This document shows positions 47,901 through 55,925 of a stretch of 64,000 nt of DNA, piece after piece (position 1 is the first letter of the stretch; every line of letters begins with the position of its first letter). The DNA lies in NCBI RefSeq assembly GCF_017833295.1, contig NZ_JAFIBW010000001.1:3623501-3687500 (forward strand), in the 5' to 3' direction. A program made the translations under genes and the position numbers. This stretch comes from Methylobacterium sp. PvR107. Lineage in GTDB: Bacteria > Pseudomonadota > Alphaproteobacteria > Rhizobiales > Beijerinckiaceae. The notes beneath the pieces were generated by a model. It saw only the letters and a program-made list of their open reading frames with translations, searched no databases and was not told the DNA's origin.

Positions 47901-48540
47901 AGTTCGTCGCCATTGCCCGTGCGTTCGAAGCCGACCCACTCAAGCTGTTCGCTCGGTTACTCGATCCGGACGGTGTGGAAGTGGCGGGCGATACCGTGCC
48001 ATGATGGCTGACCCGACCCTACCGGCTACTCGGCGCAGAAACCGGACCTTCGGCTTTGCGCCCATCCCGGTCATGCAGATGGCCAGACGATATCCCGTAA
48101 GCGGACCCTCTTGGCTGCGCTCGGCTCTTCGAATTGTGGACCACATATTCCCGGCGGCATTCCTCCGGCATGCGGAACTTTGACCCGGTCCGCAGACGCG
48201 TCGGAATCGGCGATTGGCCGACCGTGATCGTCGGCGAGTCGTATCCGTCCGCCCACGGCAAGATCGGCCCCTCGCGCGTCAGCGTCGCGACAAGGAGGAG
48301 ACCGAAGACATCAGCTACCCCGCGCACTTGGATAAATATTTTTGCAACTTCCGCAATGCGCTCGTTGGGCGGCAAAGTATCGAGAGCCATACCAAATAGG
48401 ATCCGGGCTCGAAACTCAATTCAAAAGGTGGATCTCGACGGTCATTGTCAGAATTGGCGGCGACGGATAGCGTCCCGAATCGACGGGCGTCCAGTCTTTT
48501 GGAGGGCTTTGGGCGATTCCTGTCGGATCGGGAGGCGGCC
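47901..48540. other. Intergenic region with relics, no clear gene
   Basis: About 640 bases. A minus frame from 48390 begins MALDTLPPNERIAEVAKIFI, reminiscent of small proteins near transposons, but then loses resemblance. The stretch 48040-48074 is imperfectly repeated at 61839-61873. Confidence 0.4.
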
Positions 48541-50367
48541 ATGGCCAAGGTTTCGGCAACCAAGGGCTCCTTGAAGGTTACGGCGCACAGGGGCGACGCT
48601 AAGACACTGCTCGCCTTCGATCTCCTGCAAGAGTCCGCTCGCGAGAACCTCGCCGGCTTCACGATCTCGGCGGCGCCGCCCAGCGTGGCGCCCTATTTCC
48701 TACAGAACAACCTGCGCTTTGAAGATCCCGCGGCGCACGCGCAGGATCCCATGGAAGCCGCCTTCTCCTCGATCAACGCGCCGTTCCACAAGTTCCGCTG
48801 GGTTCACGTTCCCGGCATCATCCACCAGGGCCTCAGGCCGGCCTTCGGTATGTACGAGTACGTGGTTACACCACGCTACTTCGATGCCCGGCACTCCATG
48901 CTCCCGCTGGATCCCGACAGGAGCGTGTCGATCCAAATCGAGGTCGTGCCCTTCGTCAAAGGCGGCCTGTCGGTCGGATTCACCCGCGGTTTCACCCAGT
49001 CGCAGGCGTTCGTGAACCGCTTCGGCCGCGATGCCTCGATCCGGCCGAGCGACGCCCCTCTACAGTGGGACACCGCGCAGACCTCCGGCCGCAACGCCCG
49101 CGGCGAGACGTTCACCTACGCACAGCAGTACGAATGGCTCGGGTTCACGGCGCGCGACATGGTTTTCGGCGTGCTGGACGAAGTCGCAGCCGACCAAGGC
49201 CTCAGGCTGGACGTTTTCGCCTACGACCTAAACGAGCCCGACATCGTGGGACGCCTTCTGGCGATCGGGGAAGCCGGGCGGGCCCGCATCATCCTGGACG
49301 ACGCGGCTCTGCACCACGACGCCCACAAGCCCAAGCCGGAGGACGAATTTGCGGCCCTGTTCGCGGACAAGGCCGGGGGCGAAAACATCAAGCGCGGGCA
49401 TTTCGGCCGCTACGCGCACGACAAGGTCTTCGTCGTCTCGCGCGGGGAGACGCCGGTGAAGGTGCTCACGGGCTCGACAAATTTTTCGGTCACCGGTCTG
49501 TACGTGAACTCGAACCACGTCCTGGTCTTCGAAGAGGGCGAGGTCCCCGGCCACTACGCGAAGCTGTTCCGCGAGGCCTGGGAGCAAGGCGTCCGCGCGC
49601 CCGCCTTCCGCGCTTCGGATCTGGCCGTGCAGCCGTTCGCGTTCGGCGGCGATCAGGAGGCCGCCGGCAGCATTACGTTCTCTCCACACGACGAGGCGAC
49701 GGCTCGGAGCATCCTGGACGGACTGGTGCAGCGAGTCGGGGCGGAATCCCAGGTTCCGGGCGGACGCGGAAGCGTCCTCTTCGCCGTGATGGAACTCGGC
49801 GGAACGGCCGAGAACCCCGTCTACGACGCCCTCAACGCGATCCATGCGGACGACGAGGTCTTCAGCTTCGGCATCAGTGATAATCCCGACGGTATCGCCC
49901 TCTACAAGCCCGGGACCCGGCAGGGGGTTCTGGTAACTGGCCGCCCCGTCAACACGCAGTTGCCGCCGCCGTTCAACCAAATCCCGAACATCGGCGGCGT
50001 GAAGCACCAGATCCACCACAAGTTCGTGGTCTGTGGGTTCAACGGACCCGATCCGGTGGTCTATTGCGGATCGTCGAACCTAGCCCTCGGCGGGGAGGTC
50101 GCGAACGGCGACAACCTCCTAGCCATCCGGGACGGAGACGTGGCCACCGTCTTCGCGATCGAGGCGCTCGCGCTCGTGGACCACTTCAACTTCCTGAACT
50201 CCGTCGCGAAGGGACCCAGAGCCTCTAAAGACGCCAAGCGAACCGCCTCCGATCGCCAGGGGGCGGTGCAGGCAGGCTGGTTCCTGGGAACCGACGACGG
50301 ATGGGTCTCAAAGTTCTTCGACCCGCACGACCTGCGCAACAGGGACAGGGAGCTGTTCGCCGACTGA
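48541..50367 (+). CDS. Phospholipase D-like domain protein with two HxK centres
   Basis: A 608-residue protein. Two PLD-like halves are seen: HDKVFVVSRG (about 293) followed by TGSTNFSVTG, and HHKFVVCGFNG (about 492) followed by CGSSNLALGG. Each has HxK and the later GSxN motif, but the Asp of HxKx4D is absent in both, as in many PLD-like nucleases and transferases, so substrate could be nucleic acid or phospholipid. ATG at 48541 follows GGGAGGCGGCC. No signal peptide or membrane segment is evident. It precedes the sigma54 block by about 700 bases; its membership of that system is inferred from position. Confidence 0.85.
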   Translation: MAKVSATKGSLKVTAHRGDAKTLLAFDLLQESARENLAGFTISAAPPSVAPYFLQNNLRFEDPAAHAQDPMEAAFSSINAPFHKFRWVHVPGIIHQGLRPAFGMYEYVVTPRYFDARHSMLPLDPDRSVSIQIEVVPFVKGGLSVGFTRGFTQSQAFVNRFGRDASIRPSDAPLQWDTAQTSGRNARGETFTYAQQYEWLGFTARDMVFGVLDEVAADQGLRLDVFAYDLNEPDIVGRLLAIGEAGRARIILDDAALHHDAHKPKPEDEFAALFADKAGGENIKRGHFGRYAHDKVFVVSRGETPVKVLTGSTNFSVTGLYVNSNHVLVFEEGEVPGHYAKLFREAWEQGVRAPAFRASDLAVQPFAFGGDQEAAGSITFSPHDEATARSILDGLVQRVGAESQVPGGRGSVLFAVMELGGTAENPVYDALNAIHADDEVFSFGISDNPDGIALYKPGTRQGVLVTGRPVNTQLPPPFNQIPNIGGVKHQIHHKFVVCGFNGPDPVVYCGSSNLALGGEVANGDNLLAIRDGDVATVFAIEALALVDHFNFLNSVAKGPRASKDAKRTASDRQGAVQAGWFLGTDDGWVSKFFDPHDLRNRDRELFAD

Positions 50368-50382
50368 ACCCCGGTCGACCAA

Positions 50383-50580
50383 CTATTCCGCAGCTTCCAG
50401 CGGCGGGTGGGCCGACGGCGCGCCGACCTCCGCCCCGAGGATCACGGGCAGAAGGTCTATCATGATGCGTTTGACCTCTCTGACCTGGATTTCGGCTCCC
50501 ACGCGGAGCACATCCACGTCCATGGTGAGACACTCCAGTCCCTGAGCCGCAATCTGGAGGACGCATTCGGTACACTGCAC
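50383..50580 (-). CDS. Possible small hypothetical protein
   Basis: A frame of 46-65 residues with reasonable codon use (MDVDVLRVGAEIQVREVKRI, then MIDLLPVILGAEVGAPS). Starts are GTG at 50580 or ATG at 50523; neither has a strong ribosome site. It is convergent with the PLD-like gene. It may be a real small gene or a chance frame. Confidence 0.35.
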   Translation of the reverse strand: MQCTECVLQIAAQGLECLTMDVDVLRVGAEIQVREVKRIMIDLLPVILGAEVGAPSAHPPLEAAE

Positions 50581-50877
50581 CAGACGCCAAGCCGACTCTC
50601 AAGCCCTGCCGGCCCGTTTATGACGAGGCGAGCGCAGTGCAATTTTGGTCACACTCTACTTCGGCGTGAACCATGGGATCTGAATTAGACCGCGCCGCGG
50701 TTGAAGTAGTTATGTGATCCTAGGCTGGGCACCCCGCTAGATGGAGGCATTCCGTTGCGCGGCATCGAGCCTTTGTCGATGATGACAGCACGAGCAGGGC
50801 GAGCCTTGCGAAGGATCGACTAGCGATCGAAGATTGCAAAAAGGCGGTTGATGCCTGGCCTCGTTCGTTTTGGCGCA

Positions 50878-50937
50878 GACCGAAATCATCTTCGGTCAAA
50901 AAACTTTCAGCCGCGACAGGGCGAAGAAATGTTCGCC
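50878..50937 (+). promoter_or_regulatory. Paired inverted repeats, candidate enhancer (UAS) sites
   Basis: Site 1: GACCGAA-ATCATC-TTCGGTC (50878-50897). Site 2: GGCGAA-GAAATG-TTCGCC (50920-50937). Both are perfect palindromes sharing CGAA-N6-TTCG, with centres 41 bp apart, about four helical turns. They lie 77-118 bp upstream of the expected transcription start of the six-gene block, the usual position for sigma54 activator sites. Confidence 0.6.
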
Positions 50938-50979
50938 GAAGACATCACCATCTTTTATTGATTTCAAAGACTTAGCTTC

Positions 50980-50995
50980 TGGCACGGCACTTGAA
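50980..50995 (+). promoter_or_regulatory. Candidate sigma54 promoter (-24/-12)
   Basis: TGGCACGGCACTTGAA: TGGCACG and correct spacing match the sigma54 consensus, but -12 reads TTGA rather than TTGC, a mismatch at a conserved base. It lies about 70 bases upstream of the ATG at 51065. Confidence 0.45.
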
Positions 50996-51064
50996 ATTCC
51001 CCTCCGCTTCAGTCGGCTGATGTCGATCTACGGCATCGGTCGCGAGTGGCAGGAGACCAGCGCC

Positions 51065-51739
51065 ATGAGCAATGCCTACCAGTCTTACGGATCCAGCGCC
51101 GAGAGCGAAGCCTTCGAGGCGGAACAGTTCGAGTGGGCCGGTGAAACCGAGTCCGAATGGGGCGGGGAAACTGAGGTCTTCAACGAAGCCGAAGTGATGG
51201 AACTCGCGGGCGAACTGCTCGGCGTCTCCGATGAAGCTGAACTCGACCAGTTCCTCGGCAATCTCATCAAGAAGGCCGGCCACGCGCTCGGACAGGTTGT
51301 GCGCTCACCGGTCGGGCAGGCCGTCGGTAGCCTGCTGAAGGGGGCCGTTAGCAAGGCGCTGCCGCTGGCCGGGACGGCGCTCGGCGGCATGATCGGAGGC
51401 CCGTTCGGAGCCCAGATCGGCGGCGGTCTCGCGAATGCCGCCGGAAGCGCGCTCGGTCTTGAAGCCGAGGCGGAGGCCGAGGACCGGGAGTTCGAAGGCG
51501 CCAAGACGTTCGTTAAGTTGGCTGGCGATACAGTAAAAACCACGCTGGCCAGCGCCTCCAAGGCAGACCCGCTCGCGGTCGCACGAGCAGCACTCGTCGA
51601 TGCTGCCCAGAAGCATGCGCCCTTGCTGCTGTCGGACCGAACGGCGCGCGAGCCGCATCACAGCAACGGTCGGGCCGGCCGCTGGGTTCGGCAGGGCCGG
51701 AATATCGTCATCATCAATTGTCCGCCCCTCCATGGGTGA
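51065..51739 (+). CDS. Acidic/glycine-rich protein, paralogue A of the sigma54 block
   Basis: A 224-residue protein, first of the block. It opens with a Glu/Phe/Trp-rich segment (SAESEAFEAEQFEWAGETES; to about residue 42), then a helix block (VMELAGELLGVSDEAELDQF), an apolar Gly/Ala-rich stretch (about 100-132, GTALGGMIGGPFGAQIGGGL) and a C-terminal GRWVRQGRNIVIINC motif. There is no signal peptide. The Gly-rich stretch could insert in membranes like a glycine zipper. ATG at 51065 follows GGCAGGAGACC. It is clearly paralogous to the next gene. No characterised family recognised. Confidence 0.75.
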   Translation: MSNAYQSYGSSAESEAFEAEQFEWAGETESEWGGETEVFNEAEVMELAGELLGVSDEAELDQFLGNLIKKAGHALGQVVRSPVGQAVGSLLKGAVSKALPLAGTALGGMIGGPFGAQIGGGLANAAGSALGLEAEAEAEDREFEGAKTFVKLAGDTVKTTLASASKADPLAVARAALVDAAQKHAPLLLSDRTAREPHHSNGRAGRWVRQGRNIVIINCPPLHG

Positions 51740-51924
51740 GCCATTCGGCCAGGAGGGGCGAGATGGAGCAACGCATTTTGTTTCCGGCAACGCCGACGAT
51801 CGGCCGCGCAAACCAAGCGCCGCGATCCGGCTTCCGCTGCCGCCGATGTGGCGAGCCGACAATCCGCTGCTGCTGTGGGAGGGCAGTTCCCACCCGGCCC
51901 GGCATCTCACAAAGGAAATCGACC
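51740..51924. other. Gap between the two paralogues
   Basis: 185 bases. A 66-codon frame starting at 51735 runs through and overlaps the next start by 8 bases; it ends WEGSSHPARHLTKEIDHA. Its status is unclear, so I do not call it. Confidence 0.3.
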
Positions 51925-52602
51925 ATGCATGACATTGATCGCGTGCGCCTCGAAGCGGAGGCAGACGGAGAGGCTTTCGGCGCGGGGGAGTTCGAGGGCG
52001 AGCAGTTCGAATTCAACGTAACGGGCGAAGTCTTCGGTGAGGCCGAGGCTATGGAACTCGCCAGCGAACTGCTTGAAGTCGCGAATGAAGCCGAAATGGA
52101 GCAATTTCTCGGGGACGTGGTCGCCAGGGCCGGTCGGGCACTTGGCCAGTTCGTCGCCTCGGCCGAGGGGCAGAATTTAGTGGGCGCACTCAAGGGGGCC
52201 GCGCGCCAAGTACTTCCACAGGCCGGTTCAGCGATCGGCCGCTATTTCGGGGGCACAACAGGGGCCAAGCTCGGCAGCCAAATTGCCAATCTTGCCGGCC
52301 ACACCCTCGGCTTAGAATTGGAGGGTCTGAGCGGGGAGGACCGCGAATTCGAGATCGCCAAGCGCTTTGTAAACTTCGCCGGCGAAGCGGTCCGACATCT
52401 CGTCAATGCGGAGGGCCGTGTTGATCCCCGCCTTGCTGTGAAGACCGCTCTCGCGGCAGCAGCCGAAACCCATGTGCCCGGCCTTCTGCAGAGGGTGGCC
52501 GGGCAGCGTCCGGCGAGACCCGGGCCGGCTCGCAATGGTGATCCCGCTCCGTCCGGCCGCTGGGTCAGGCACGGTTCGAAGATCTTCCTCTACGGAGCGT
52601 GA
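51925..52602 (+). CDS. Acidic/glycine-rich protein, paralogue B of the sigma54 block
   Basis: A 225-residue paralogue of the preceding protein. It keeps the same order: an acidic-aromatic opening (GEAFGAGEFEGEQFEFNVTG), MELASELLEVANEAEMEQFL, an apolar Gly/Ala stretch (about 95-130), EDREFEIAKRFVNFAGEAV and the final GRWVRHGSKIFLYGA. ATG at 51925 is preceded by AAAGGAAATCGACC. The end of its coding frame touches the HEXXH gene start. A chaperone-cargo or paired effector role is possible but unproven. Confidence 0.75.
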   Translation: MHDIDRVRLEAEADGEAFGAGEFEGEQFEFNVTGEVFGEAEAMELASELLEVANEAEMEQFLGDVVARAGRALGQFVASAEGQNLVGALKGAARQVLPQAGSAIGRYFGGTTGAKLGSQIANLAGHTLGLELEGLSGEDREFEIAKRFVNFAGEAVRHLVNAEGRVDPRLAVKTALAAAAETHVPGLLQRVAGQRPARPGPARNGDPAPSGRWVRHGSKIFLYGA

Positions 52603-52607
52603 GTGCG

Positions 52608-53921
52608 ATGAGCGCGTCATCCTACGCTCACTGGATGCTGGACAACGAGGCGCGTGCCTTGCTTGTGCGCCTCGGTCGGATCAGGCCGTTCGTGCTCAAC
52701 CAGCCGATGGTCATGGCCGCAAGCCTGCTGCCGAGGGCTCAACTCGCCATCGAGCGGTTTTTGGCGCGCGGTCGGGCCGAGCTCAAGGGGCAGATCCACA
52801 GCTTCATTCGATGGCTGCACGGACCGGGCGCCAGCGCAACGGCGGCGGAAGCGCAGCAAAAATTTGTGTTTCTACGGCTGCGCTTCAACGCAATACTGAC
52901 CCAACTGGAACTGTTCAACCAAGTCATCACCCAGCGTAGCGAAAGCGACCAGGGTGTTTGGCTGTCCGGTCTCGACGTCGTTTCGTCCGACGCCCTGGCG
53001 CTCCCGACCTATTACAAGGCGCCGCCCATCATCTGCTACCTCGACCGGGGGATAGGCGCAGCCATTCGGCGAGCCCGCACGCGACTGCCTGGCGGTGGAC
53101 GCAACCCCGTTGCCATCATTCGCGTCCCGCGCGAACGCATGATCGGCAGTGGGATCGCCTCTTCGCTGTTCCACGAGGTCGGCCACCAGGGCGCTCAGTT
53201 GCTGGGCCTCGTCGAGTCGCTGCGGCGCGCGCTCCGCGAGAGCCAAGCGCGGGCTGCAGATCCCCTAACGTGGCAGCTCTGGCAGCGCTGGATTTCGGAG
53301 ATCGTGTCCGACTTCTGGTCGGTTGCGCGGGTCGGTGTGGCCTCAACGCTGGGGCTGATGAGTGTGGTTGGCCTGCCGCGGCCCTTCGTGTTTCGCATCA
53401 ACATCGACGACCCACATCCCGTCCCGTGGATCCGGGTGAAGGTGAGTTGCGCCATCGGCGATGCTCTCAATCCGCATGAGCAATGGAGCAGGCTCGCACG
53501 GACGTGGGAGAAGTACTATCCGCTGGATAGACTGGATCCGTCCCGCCGGAGGCTGATCCTTCGCCTCGAACGGAATATTCCGGATCTCGTCGCGCTGCTT
53601 GTAAGGCATCGGCCGCCCTCCCTGCATGGACGATCGCTGAGCGAGGCCCTGGAGGTTCGGGACCGAAGCCCCGACCGTTTGAGTGCCTTGTTCCGCGTCT
53701 GGAGCCAGGCGCCCGCCGATATGTACCGGGCGCCGCCATCGCTCGCTTTCGCCGTGATTGGCCAAGCCAAAGCCAATGGCCGGCTCGGTCCGGAGGGCGA
53801 GAGCGAGCTCTTGGCGAAACTGCTCACCTTCTGGGCGATGCGCAGCACGCTGGATGCAGCCGCTGCCTCGACGCCGCTGCCGGCCCCACCCGCCAGGCAC
53901 GCGCTTGTCCCCTCATTCTAG
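52608..53921 (+). CDS. Putative zinc metallopeptidase (HEXXH) of the sigma54 block
   Basis: A 437-residue protein containing SSLFHEVGHQGAQLLG with HEXXH at residues 189-193, and a downstream WISEIVSDFW in which Glu231 could be the third zinc ligand (gluzincin-like, HExxH-x37-E). No signal peptide or membrane segment. Outside the motif I recognise no family. ATG at 52608 has GGAG 10 bases upstream; a GTG at 52599 is less well placed. The gene lies 5 bases after paralogue B, so they are cotranscribed. Confidence 0.72.
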   Translation: MSASSYAHWMLDNEARALLVRLGRIRPFVLNQPMVMAASLLPRAQLAIERFLARGRAELKGQIHSFIRWLHGPGASATAAEAQQKFVFLRLRFNAILTQLELFNQVITQRSESDQGVWLSGLDVVSSDALALPTYYKAPPIICYLDRGIGAAIRRARTRLPGGGRNPVAIIRVPRERMIGSGIASSLFHEVGHQGAQLLGLVESLRRALRESQARAADPLTWQLWQRWISEIVSDFWSVARVGVASTLGLMSVVGLPRPFVFRINIDDPHPVPWIRVKVSCAIGDALNPHEQWSRLARTWEKYYPLDRLDPSRRRLILRLERNIPDLVALLVRHRPPSLHGRSLSEALEVRDRSPDRLSALFRVWSQAPADMYRAPPSLAFAVIGQAKANGRLGPEGESELLAKLLTFWAMRSTLDAAAASTPLPAPPARHALVPSF

Positions 53922-53931
53922 GAGCAAGACC

Positions 53932-55905
53932 ATGGCCCGTTCTCCGAGACAGACAACTGGATTCGAGCATCAGTGGGAAGCCCGACTGACCGCGGCTCCA
54001 ATGCGGGTGCATCACGATGACATGGTCACGCTGACGGTGACGCTGTCGCATCCGCGTTTCGGTGACCTGTCGCCGCAGGAGTACGGCCTCTTCCACGACC
54101 GCGGCCTGCGCTTCATCTACAGCAGCGACGATCCGCGGCTTTCCCGCTACCTCGAAACGCATACCGGGACACAACGCAACCCTGCGGTCATCCCGCGCAT
54201 GCCCTCGTTGCCTGAGGGCGAATACACGGTCCGCGTCGTTGTCGTGCCGGTCGAAAACATCCAAATGCTGCGGGACGAGTTCGAAGCGTCGCTAAACGCC
54301 GAGGATTGGCCGCAATTACCCGACGCTCTGACCGCCTCAACCATCGTGACCATGGTGGCTCAGCAGGTCGAGGCGAACGTCACCCTGCAACGCTCCGCCT
54401 CGCTTGCGACCGACGACCAAGCTCTATGGGCGGCCATCCGGAACCGCACCGCGGCGATCAATTTCGTCCGCTACCAGAAATTTATCGATCAGGTACTCGG
54501 CGACAAGGGCGATGTCTTGATCGGCGTGCCTGGCCAGCGCAACGCCCTGTCGCACAGCGGATTTATCGATCAATCCAACATCTTCGGTCCCTACACCTAT
54601 AGCCTGCTCAAGCTTGCCACGCAGGCTTTCCTCACGCTGGAAGCGGGAGTCATCATCCGCGACCACGAATTGTTCGATCTAGAGAAGGAAGGAGTACGGT
54701 TCGGCGACTCCGGCCTCACTATGGAGACGTTACAGGATCGACTGGTACATTATCTTGTGCACCCGGACTCGCAGACGGCGGTGCTTCCATACCTCAACCG
54801 GATCGTCAGCGCCTTCATCAGTCTCGAAAAAGACAACGATGGCCGCCGCCAAGAGGGCGTGCCGTATTTCGAACGGATGCTAAAGCATCGCCTCACTGCA
54901 CCCAGCATGATCGAGCTGATCTGGTCTTATTGGCAGGAACAGGGCATGCTGATGCAGACGATAAATGCCATTGCTTGGCGCTTCCAGAATCGACGCGGGT
55001 CGGAAAACGACCCGCTGCGCGAGCTTGAGTTCGACACGTTACGACCGCTGAATGGCGTGATCTGGAGTTTTATCCAGGATGAGCCGAACCGGCTTAGCGT
55101 GGCCCGTCGCGCCTACGAGTACCACCACCACTATGGCCTGTCGCTCGAGGGCAAGGCGGTCCAAGGGATCTACCCGGCCGACAGCCGCTCAAACTTCATC
55201 GAAGCTTTCCATAACCTGCTGTACCGGACCGAACTGTTCTATCGTGAGGACCGCGACACGACGATGATCGCGGATGCATTCCCGCTGTTGAACGCCTTGA
55301 AGGAGGTTCATCTGCTGCTCGCGGACGGCATGCACAATCAGTACGGAGACCTGACCTGGACGACCCGCTGCGAGATGCTGATCACGCAATGGATGCTGGC
55401 CCGACCGGAAATGCGTGAGTTTCTCCGCGGGCGCTATGCGGTGCCCTATCAGGAGCCCTGGATGGGCGCGGTCGATGCCATGAAGAGGCTGCAGGGCTGG
55501 GGCGACACCTCAGTTTCGCATTTCCACGAACTGGCGGTAACCGGCGAGCGCATCCTGCTGTCGATCCGCTTTGGCGACTGGATCGACATTCACAACATCG
55601 AGGAGCAGGCGAAAAACTGGGCTCGCAACTCGAAACCGGAGGTCCAGCGCTACCTCCATGCCTATCGGACGGTGACTGGCGTCGACCTGACCTCCGACAC
55701 GGTCGATTCGCGCGACGCGGCGACTCGCTTCGTCCAGCCCTCGATCCTCCTGCAGCGTCGGTTGTCCAGCCAACGGGTGACGGCCCTTCCCCGGTCCTCC
55801 GAGGCCGGCTTGAGGCCGCTTCGCTCTCCCGCACCGACCGCGACAGCCGACATGCCGTCTCGTCCGATGGCCAGGCTGCCCCAGCGCGGAGCACGCGGCG
55901 AATAG
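53932..55905 (+). CDS. Large protein of unknown function (sigma54 block)
   Basis: A 657-residue soluble protein that I cannot assign. The first ~100 residues look like a beta-sandwich (MVTLTVTLSHPRFGDLSPQE, then PRLSRYLETHTG); the middle is long, helical and rich in aromatic residues (WSYWQEQGMLMQTINAIAWR, RAYEYHHHYGLSLEGKAV), and the C-terminus (about 600-657) is disordered and Arg/Pro-rich. No catalytic motif, signal peptide or membrane segment is evident. ATG at 53932 follows TAGGAGCAAGACC. It begins 10 bases after the metallopeptidase stop. Confidence 0.7.
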   Translation: MARSPRQTTGFEHQWEARLTAAPMRVHHDDMVTLTVTLSHPRFGDLSPQEYGLFHDRGLRFIYSSDDPRLSRYLETHTGTQRNPAVIPRMPSLPEGEYTVRVVVVPVENIQMLRDEFEASLNAEDWPQLPDALTASTIVTMVAQQVEANVTLQRSASLATDDQALWAAIRNRTAAINFVRYQKFIDQVLGDKGDVLIGVPGQRNALSHSGFIDQSNIFGPYTYSLLKLATQAFLTLEAGVIIRDHELFDLEKEGVRFGDSGLTMETLQDRLVHYLVHPDSQTAVLPYLNRIVSAFISLEKDNDGRRQEGVPYFERMLKHRLTAPSMIELIWSYWQEQGMLMQTINAIAWRFQNRRGSENDPLRELEFDTLRPLNGVIWSFIQDEPNRLSVARRAYEYHHHYGLSLEGKAVQGIYPADSRSNFIEAFHNLLYRTELFYREDRDTTMIADAFPLLNALKEVHLLLADGMHNQYGDLTWTTRCEMLITQWMLARPEMREFLRGRYAVPYQEPWMGAVDAMKRLQGWGDTSVSHFHELAVTGERILLSIRFGDWIDIHNIEEQAKNWARNSKPEVQRYLHAYRTVTGVDLTSDTVDSRDAATRFVQPSILLQRRLSSQRVTALPRSSEAGLRPLRSPAPTATADMPSRPMARLPQRGARGE

Positions 55906-55925
55906 CGGACCGAAGGCGGGCGACC

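Noticed and set aside
48019..48390. 123-codon minus-strand frame starting MALDTLPPNERIAEVAK
   Set aside because: The first residues look like small transposon-associated proteins, but the rest does not and no ribosome site is seen; at most a relic.
51045..51060. TGGCAGG-AGAC-CAGCG, a second GG-N10-GC sigma54-like match
   Set aside because: It overlaps the ribosome site of the 51065 gene, so transcription would begin after the start codon.
51735..51932. 66-codon frame between the two paralogues
   Set aside because: No clear ribosome site or family resemblance; possibly a leader, but not supported enough to call.
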